This document shows, piece by piece, positions 58,506 through 64,000 of a DNA stretch of 64,000 nucleotides. Within the stretch, counting starts at the first letter, position 1. Each line of letters starts with the position of its first letter. The position numbers and the translations under genes were made by a program. The notes under the pieces are model-generated. The model was not told the DNA's origin and searched no databases. It saw only the letters and a program-made list of their open reading frames with translations. Origin of the DNA: Metamycoplasma canadense (GTDB lineage: Bacteria > Bacillota_I > Bacilli_A > Mycoplasmatales > Metamycoplasmataceae); the NCBI RefSeq assembly GCF_000828855.1, contig NZ_AP014631.1, positions 496,001-560,000 on the forward strand, read 5' to 3'.

Positions 58506-59630
58506 ATGAATTTATTATTTTTAGAAATGGCTGAAAAAAGTTCAAAAGTAGTTCAAAAAACACAAAATAATACTTCATACTTTGCATATTCATTCATTTT
58601 AACTATTTTATTTATTATAAATATTTATTTTTTAATTAAATTTTTTATTGGATTTAAAAGAAGTATTGATAAAACTAAAAAAATTTTAGGTGAATTTTTA
58701 GTTAAAAAACATATTCAAGGTTTTAATATTAAAAATAATGCCTTTTTTAACATTATTATCATTAGTTTACTAATTATGACACAAATTGTTTTTTCAGCAG
58801 TTGTGTTTGTAAAAGTAAGACAAAATAATGAAACATCTTTTAAAACACTTTTTGCTCTCGGGTTTACAACAGGATCAATTTTGGCACTTTCATTTTTAAT
58901 ATTTACATTAATTCTTTATAAGATTAAATTTAATTATCCACAATACAACAAGAAAAGTGAAAGTGAAATATTTTCAGAAATAATTTCTCTTAAAGAATCT
59001 AAAAATAAAACCTTAAATTTAAATTTTCCTAAAAAAATAAACATAAATTATGACAATTTAAAAGGTTCAAATATTTTGTTGGCAAACTTATTGGTTAAAT
59101 GGATATCAAATTATAATTCATTAGAAGAAAAGGAATTTAAAAAACAATATCATATATTTTTAAATCAATTATTTAAAATTAATTATTTTGAAGAAGTTGT
59201 AAATAAAATTTCAAATAATGAATTCAAAACTGCTCAAACATTAATTTCAGATAGCGTTTCAATTGATGAATCAATGAATTTAGATAAGATTGAAAAAGAA
59301 ATTTTATGAATGGATAAAGTTGACAAAAAAGCTAAAATAATAAATGAAACAAAAGATTTAAGTAAACTTTCAAAAGAAGAATTTAATAAAAAATATGAAG
59401 AATATGTTTATGAATCAAGGATTAATGATCCAATTTATCAATCTACATCAAAAAATTCATGACTGTTTTATCGCGATTCAGAAACTGAGGACTTATTTTT
59501 CAATACAAGTTCTTTAATTAGTTATACAATTGATGATTTAGAAGTTGTTTATGAAAAAGAACTTCTTGAATTTTTAAAAGATTATAAAGAATTTTTAATA
59601 TCAAAATTTTTATTAACTAAATCAATATAA
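58506..59630 (+). CDS. Hypothetical membrane protein
   Basis: 374 residues; TGA codons near 59307 and 59460 are Trp. Hydrophobic helices near residues 21-46, 80-102 and 112-140, then a soluble C-terminal half of about 230 residues with helices and a DSETEDLFF segment. AAAGGAG precedes the ATG. Unrecognised family; follows the 57573 gene by 42 nt, same strand. Confidence 0.6.
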
Positions 59631-59653
59631 AATAGAATTTTTAAGGTGTAAAA

Positions 59654-60238
59654 ATGAAAAATATTACTAAACTTATTATTGCTTCAAGCCCAACAATAAT
59701 TGCTATGCCAACTGTTGTTTCATGTGTTAAAATTGACGAAATTAAAAATACTATTTTAAATGTTTGAAAAGATTCTATTGTTGATTTTTTAGGAAATGTC
59801 GATGATTTTTTTATCGAAAGTAATGATCCTGAAGTAATTAAATTAAAACAAGATATTAGTGATCTTTTAAAAATGGTTAAAAATGAACAAATTGATGAAA
59901 AAAACAATATTGATGAATTTTCAAGAAAAGTTAAAGATAGATTTAAGGAATTATTTACTAAGTTTTATGAATTAAAAACTGAGAAAGTAACTTTATTTGA
60001 AAAATATTCAAAACTTTTTATTGATTTTTCAAAATGAATGTTAGAAACATTAAATCAACCTCAATATGTTAGTTTAGTTGCTGAAATTAAAGATTATTTA
60101 AACAAAAATACATTTAACACTAATTGAACAAATGATAAAATAACATCTGAAACTCAAAAATTTGAAAATTTTATTTTAGACATTAAGAAAAAAAGAAAAG
60201 AAATTGATAAATCTTTCAATAAAACATTAAATGGCTAA
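59654..60238 (+). CDS. Hypothetical lipoprotein
   Basis: 194 residues. MKNITKLIIASSPTIIAMPT is followed by lipobox VVSC with C24; the mature part is helical and charged. AAGGTG precedes the ATG and it lies 23 nt after the 58506 gene. Four TGA codons are Trp. Probably secreted and anchored by Cys; function unknown. Third member of the envelope cassette. Confidence 0.7.
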
Positions 60239-60254
60239 TTGATGCCATTTTTTT
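60229..60254 (+). terminator. Terminator of the envelope cassette
   Basis: Arms AAATGGC (60229-60235) and GCCATTT (60244-60250), T7 after; overlaps the lipoprotein stop. Confidence 0.85.
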
Positions 60255-60317
60255 AATTTTTAAAATAACAATAAATAAAAAAAATAAAAAAAATAAAAAA
60301 CACCGGTTTAGTTGTTG

Positions 60318-60323
60318 TATAAT
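60318..60323 (+). promoter_or_regulatory. -10 box of the rpsL-rpsG-fusA operon
   Basis: TATAAT about 112 nt before rpsL, implying a long leader; a second TATAAT lies near 60410 close to the start. No -35 is clear. Confidence 0.5.
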
Positions 60324-60434
60324 TTATTAGTATTTTTTAGTGAAACTCATCAAATTTTTAAAATTTTTATAGTGGTAAATAAAAAATATTAAAGATATTA
60401 AAAAAATTATAATAAAAAATATGAAAGGAAAAAT

Positions 60435-60851
60435 ATGCCTACAGTTGCTCAATTAGTTAAACAAGGCCGTAAAGATAAAACATCTAAATCAAAAGCACCT
60501 GCTTTATTAAAAATGTATAACTCTTTACAAAAGAAAGAAAAAATCATTCCTGCGCCATTTAAACGTGGTGTATGTACTCGTGTGGCTACAATGACACCTA
60601 AAAAACCTAACTCAGCTATTCGTAAATATGCTCGTGTTAGATTATCAAATGGTCAAGAAGTTACAGCATATATTCCAGGAGAAGGACATAATTTACAAGA
60701 ACACTCAGTTGTTTTAATTCGTGGTGGTAAGGTTAATGATTTACCTGGAGTTAGATATACAATCGTTCGTGGAACACAAGATGCTACTGGAGTTAATAAT
60801 AGAAAACAAGCTCGTTCAGTATATGGAACAAAAAAACCAAAAAGTAATTAA
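60435..60851 (+). CDS. rpsL: 30S ribosomal protein S12
   Basis: Decoding-centre protein. 138 residues; conserved [37 protein letters not shown] and DLPGVRY. The Lys positions linked to streptomycin resistance are in wild-type form (KKPNS). AAAGGA precedes the ATG. Confidence 0.98.
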   Translation: MPTVAQLVKQGRKDKTSKSKAPALLKMYNSLQKKEKIIPAPFKRGVCTRVATMTPKKPNSAIRKYARVRLSNGQEVTAYIPGEGHNLQEHSVVLIRGGKVNDLPGVRYTIVRGTQDATGVNNRKQARSVYGTKKPKSN

Positions 60852-60878
60852 TTAAAAAGTTAGAAAGAAAGGAAAAAT

Positions 60879-61349
60879 ATGTCAAGAAAACACAAAGCAC
60901 CAGTTAGAGATGTTTTAGCAGATCCAGTTTTTAACTCAAAAATTATTACCAAATTAATTAACACTATTATGTTAGATGGTAAAAAATCTGTTGCTGAAAG
61001 CATTTTATATAACTCATTTGAAATAATTAAACAAAAAACAGGTAAAGAACCATTAGAAGTATTTAATATAGCATTAGAAAATGTAAGTCCTCAATTAGAA
61101 GTTCGTTCAAGAAGAGTTGGTGGATCTAACTACCAAGTTCCTTGTGAAGTTAGTGCTAAAAGAAAACAAACATTAGCATTAAGATGAATTATTCAATATG
61201 CAAGATTAAGAAATGATAAAACCATGGAAGAAAAGTTAGCGCATGAAATTATTGATGCTTCAAATAAAATGGGTGGAGCTATTAAAAAACGTGAAGATAC
61301 TCATAAAATGGCTGAATCAAATAAAGCATTTGCTCACTTTAGATGATAA
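60879..61349 (+). CDS. rpsG: 30S ribosomal protein S7
   Basis: Binds 16S rRNA head. 156 residues with [36 protein letters not shown] and C-terminal [20 protein letters not shown]. The penultimate TGA (Trp) is followed by TAA. AAAGGA precedes the ATG. Streptomycin operon order. Confidence 0.98.
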
Positions 61350-61396
61350 TTATAAAATTTATTTAAATTATTTATATTAAAACTTTAAGGAAATAT

Positions 61397-63490
61397 ATGT
61401 CAAGAGAATATAAATTAGAAGATTATCGTAATATTGGTATTATGGCTCATATTGATGCTGGTAAGACCACCACAACAGAAAGAGTTTTATTTCATACCGG
61501 TAAAATTCATAAAATTGGTGAAACACATGAAGGTGCTTCACAAATGGATTGAATGGTTCAAGAACAAGAACGTGGTATTACTATTACATCAGCTGCTACT
61601 ACAGCATATTGAAAAAATAAAAGATTAAATATTATTGATACTCCAGGACACGTGGACTTTACCATTGAGGTTGAACGTTCATTGCGTGTTTTAGATGGAG
61701 CTGTAGCTGTTTTGGATGCACAATCAGGTGTTGAACCACAAACAGAAACAGTTTGAAGACAAGCTACAAACTATAGAGTTCCAAGAATTGTTTATGTTAA
61801 TAAAATGGATAAAATGGGTGCTAATTTTAAAGCATCAGTAGAATCTTTAAGAAAACTATTAGGAGCTAATGCCCATGCTATTCAATTAAATATTGGTGAA
61901 GAAGCTCAATTTACTGGTATTATCGATCTAGTAACCATGAAAGCATATGAATTTGATGGTAGTGTAGATGAAAATATGAAGGAAATTGAAATTCCAGCTC
62001 ATTTAAAAGATGAAGCACAATTAATGAGAGGCTCATTAGCTGAATCATTAGCAGATTTTAATGAAGAAATAATGGAATTACTATTGATGGAAGAAGAAAT
62101 TTCCCCTGAATTAATGAAAAAAGCAATCAGAACTGCAACATTAACTTCAACATACTTCCCAGTTGTTTGTGGTACATCATTTAAAAACAAAGGTGTTAAA
62201 TTCATGCTAGATGCCGTTGTTGATTACTTACCAAGTCCATTGGATATTCCACCTATGAAAGCATACAAGGGTGAACAAGAAATTACTATTCCGGCTTCTG
62301 ATGATGAATTCTTTTCATCACTAGCATTTAAGGTTATGAATGACCCATTTGTTGGAAATTTAACATTCTTTAGAGTTTATAGTGGGGTTATAACAAAAGG
62401 ATCATATGTTTCTAACTCAACTAAGGGTGAAAAAGAAAGACTTAGCCGTATTTTGTTAATGCACGCTAATTCAAGAACTGATATTGAAGAAGTTAGAGCA
62501 GGTGATATTGCTGCTGCTGTTGGTTTAAAATATACAACAACCGGTGATACATTAATTGATGAAAAACACAAAGATATTGTTCTAGAAAATATGAACTTCC
62601 CAGAACCAGTTATTTCTCAAGCTATTGAACCAAAAACTAAAGATGCTTCAGAAAAATTATCTTTAGCTTTACAACGTTTAGGAGCTGAAGATCCAACATT
62701 TAAATATTACACCGATGAAGAAACAGGTCAAACAATTATTGCAGGTATGGGTGAATTACATCTTGATATTATTGTTGATAGATTAAAACGTGAATTTAAA
62801 GTTGAAGTAAGTGTTGGTGCTCCTCAAGTTTCATACCGTGAAACAATTACTAAATCAGCTGATGTTGAAGGAATTCATAAAAAACAATCAGGTGGTAAAG
62901 GTCAATATGGTCACGTATGAATTAAATATGAACCAAACCCAGATGGTGGCTTTGAATTTATTGATAAAATTGTTGGTGGTAAAATTCCAAAAGAATATAT
63001 TAAGTCTATTGAAAAAGGTCTTAAAGAAAAAATGGAAATTGGTATTCTTGCTGGTTATCCAATGATCGATATTAAAGCAACATTATTTGATGGTTCATAC
63101 CACGAAGTCGATTCTTCTGAATTAGCTTATAAAATAGCTGCTTCTAAATCATTAACTAAAGGTCGTGAACAACTAGGCACAGTTTTATTAGAACCTATTA
63201 TGGATGTTGCTGTTGTTGTTCCAGAAGATTTCTTTGGTGATGTTATGGGTGATATTTCACGTAGAAGAGGTCAAGTTCGTGATAACGAAACAAGAAATGA
63301 TGGTGCCCATGTTATTAAAGCATATATCCCATTAAGCGAAATGTTTGGTTACGCAACACAATTAAGATCAATGACAACAGGACGTGGAACATATCAAATG
63401 TGATTTGATCATTATGAAAAACTACCTCGTAATTTAGCTGATGAAATTATCAAAAAACGTGGTGGAAAAGCTTCAGTTGAAGAAGATTAA
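61397..63490 (+). CDS. fusA: Elongation factor G
   Basis: Translocase GTPase. 697 residues: G1 [36 protein letters not shown], then domains II-V with [18 protein letters not shown] and [16 protein letters not shown]. Trp TGA codons at several sites. AAGGA precedes the ATG. A terminator follows at 63510. Confidence 0.98.
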
Positions 63491-63509
63491 AATAATAAAA
63501 ATAAAAAGT

Positions 63510-63543
63510 AAAAATATGGATTTTTTTAAAGTCCATATTTTTT
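63510..63543 (+). terminator. Terminator of the rpsL-rpsG-fusA operon
   Basis: Arms AAAAATATGGA and TCCATATTTTT around a TTTTTTAAAG loop region. Confidence 0.85.
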
Positions 63544-63623
63544 AAAATAGCTTAAATTAAAAAGAAAATGTAATATTTTTCATTTTTTATATAAAAACCA
63601 TTTTTATTTTTCATAATAAAAAT

Positions 63624-63637
63624 AAAAAAAAAAAAAA
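63624..63637 (+). repeat. A14 tract in promoter spacer
   Basis: Fourteen consecutive A ending 5 bases before TATAAT (63643-63648), in the -35/-10 spacer of the 63715 gene. Confidence 0.85.
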
Positions 63638-63642
63638 CTAAT

Positions 63643-63648
63643 TATAAT
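63643..63648 (+). promoter_or_regulatory. -10 box of the 63715 surface-protein gene
   Basis: TATAAT, about 66 nt before the ATG, next to the A14 tract. Confidence 0.6.
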
Positions 63649-63714
63649 TAAAACAAAAAATTGATTTATTATTTAAATGTTTTTATTTAAATATTTAAAT
63701 AAAAAAGGACATAT

Positions 63715-64000
63715 ATGGCATTTCTAAAAAATAAAAAAAATAAAATTGTATTTTTCAGTTTAATAGCAACAATTGTTGCATCTTCAAGTTTTGGAACTGT
63801 TATATTTATGGCAAATCAAAAAAATAGAAATGGAATTGAATATAATAATGATTTTGGAGCAAAAAGTGAATTATTTCACAAAGGAACACCAGATACAACT
63901 AACGCTATACCTTCAATTACAGATCACGGTTTAAAAGAAATAGAAAAACCAATTCTAATTGAAAAAGCTCCAGAACCTATTCCTGAATTAGTTCCAATCC
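63715..64000 (+). CDS. Anchored surface protein (3' partial)
   Basis: First 95 residues only. MAFLKNKKNKIVFFSLIATI begins a basic N-terminus plus one hydrophobic helix (about 11-32) without lipobox, then a polar region ending in Pro/Glu-rich EKAPEPIPELVPI. An AAAAGGA site precedes ATG 63715. The layout recalls the N-termini of mycoplasma immunoglobulin-blocking (MIB-type) proteins, but too little is present to assign it. The A14 tract suggests variable expression. Confidence 0.6.
   Translation, partial: MAFLKNKKNKIVFFSLIATIVASSSFGTVIFMANQKNRNGIEYNNDFGAKSELFHKGTPDTTNAIPSITDHGLKEIEKPILIEKAPEPIPELVPI

Noticed and set aside
63715..64000. Naming the partial gene as an immunoglobulin-blocking MIB protein
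   Set aside because: Only the anchor and a proline-rich start are visible; the recognisable domains would lie beyond the window.

Overview
This 64 kb window is chromosomal DNA from a mycoplasma. It is extremely AT-rich. Almost every long gene is interrupted by TGA where a conserved Trp is expected (for example GGCFWG of MsrA), so TGA is read as Trp (code 4) and the genes below were rebuilt on that basis. Gene content and order (dnaX-ybaB-recR-tmk-holB-rsmI, an atpI-like gene leading atpBEFHAGDC, rpsL-rpsG-fusA, and the tRNA block Pro-Ala-Met-Ile-Ser-fMet-Asp-Phe) are typical of Mollicutes. AsnA, MetK, a DUF31 lipoprotein and an isolated dihydrolipoyl dehydrogenase fit the hominis/bovis side of the family, but I cannot fix the species.

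Layout. 1-4.8 kb (+): replication and repair operon, from the tail of dnaX to rsmI, converging on rpsT (-). 5.2-7.5 kb: three small genes, including a YgjP-like metallopeptidase, a membrane-anchored NERD-like protein and a tail-anchored protein. 7.5-10.3 kb (-): trpS-thrS. 10.5-16.1 kb (+): a membrane-bound EIIB-like protein, a large SF1 helicase and a membrane protein. 16.2-18.2 kb: def (-) and a CorC/HlyC-type transporter (+). 18.3-23.8 kb: an accessory patch with a decayed lipoprotein, a YbiT-type ABC-F ATPase, tRNA-Lys, a nearly intact three-helix membrane gene, a second decayed lipoprotein and an intact lipoprotein with a (TA)11 tract in its promoter region. 24.0-26.2 kb (-): clpB under a CIRCE operator. 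26.4-33.3 kb (+): the F1Fo ATP synthase operon. 33.4-35.9 kb: msrA, a coiled-coil protein, tRNA-His, ychF. 35.9-39.7 kb (-): tRNA-Trp, metK with a candidate SAM-I-like riboswitch, asnA, pgk. 39.8-45.0 kb (+): a small membrane protein, cdaA, tuf with a structured leader, lpd and an M42 peptidase. 45.2-53.2 kb (+): a 1062-residue surface protein, a tRNA methyltransferase, metG and a DUF31 serine-protease lipoprotein. 53.3-57.5 kb: obg, eight tRNA genes, a PQ-loop transporter, yigZ (-), rluD family. 57.6-60.2 kb (+): two membrane proteins and a lipoprotein. 60.4-63.5 kb (+): rpsL-rpsG-fusA, then the start of another anchored surface protein.

Regulation stands out. The metK leader carries an S-box-like four-way junction with matching terminator and antiterminator. 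Several genes have an extended -10 box 6-9 nt before the start codon and no Shine-Dalgarno, so leaderless mRNAs are likely. Three surface-protein genes have simple-sequence tracts, (TA)11, T16 and A14, in or next to their promoters, suggesting phase variation. The tuf leader holds a compact structured element of unknown role. Most of the window is core housekeeping; the novelty lies in the leaders, the surface genes and the decayed patch.
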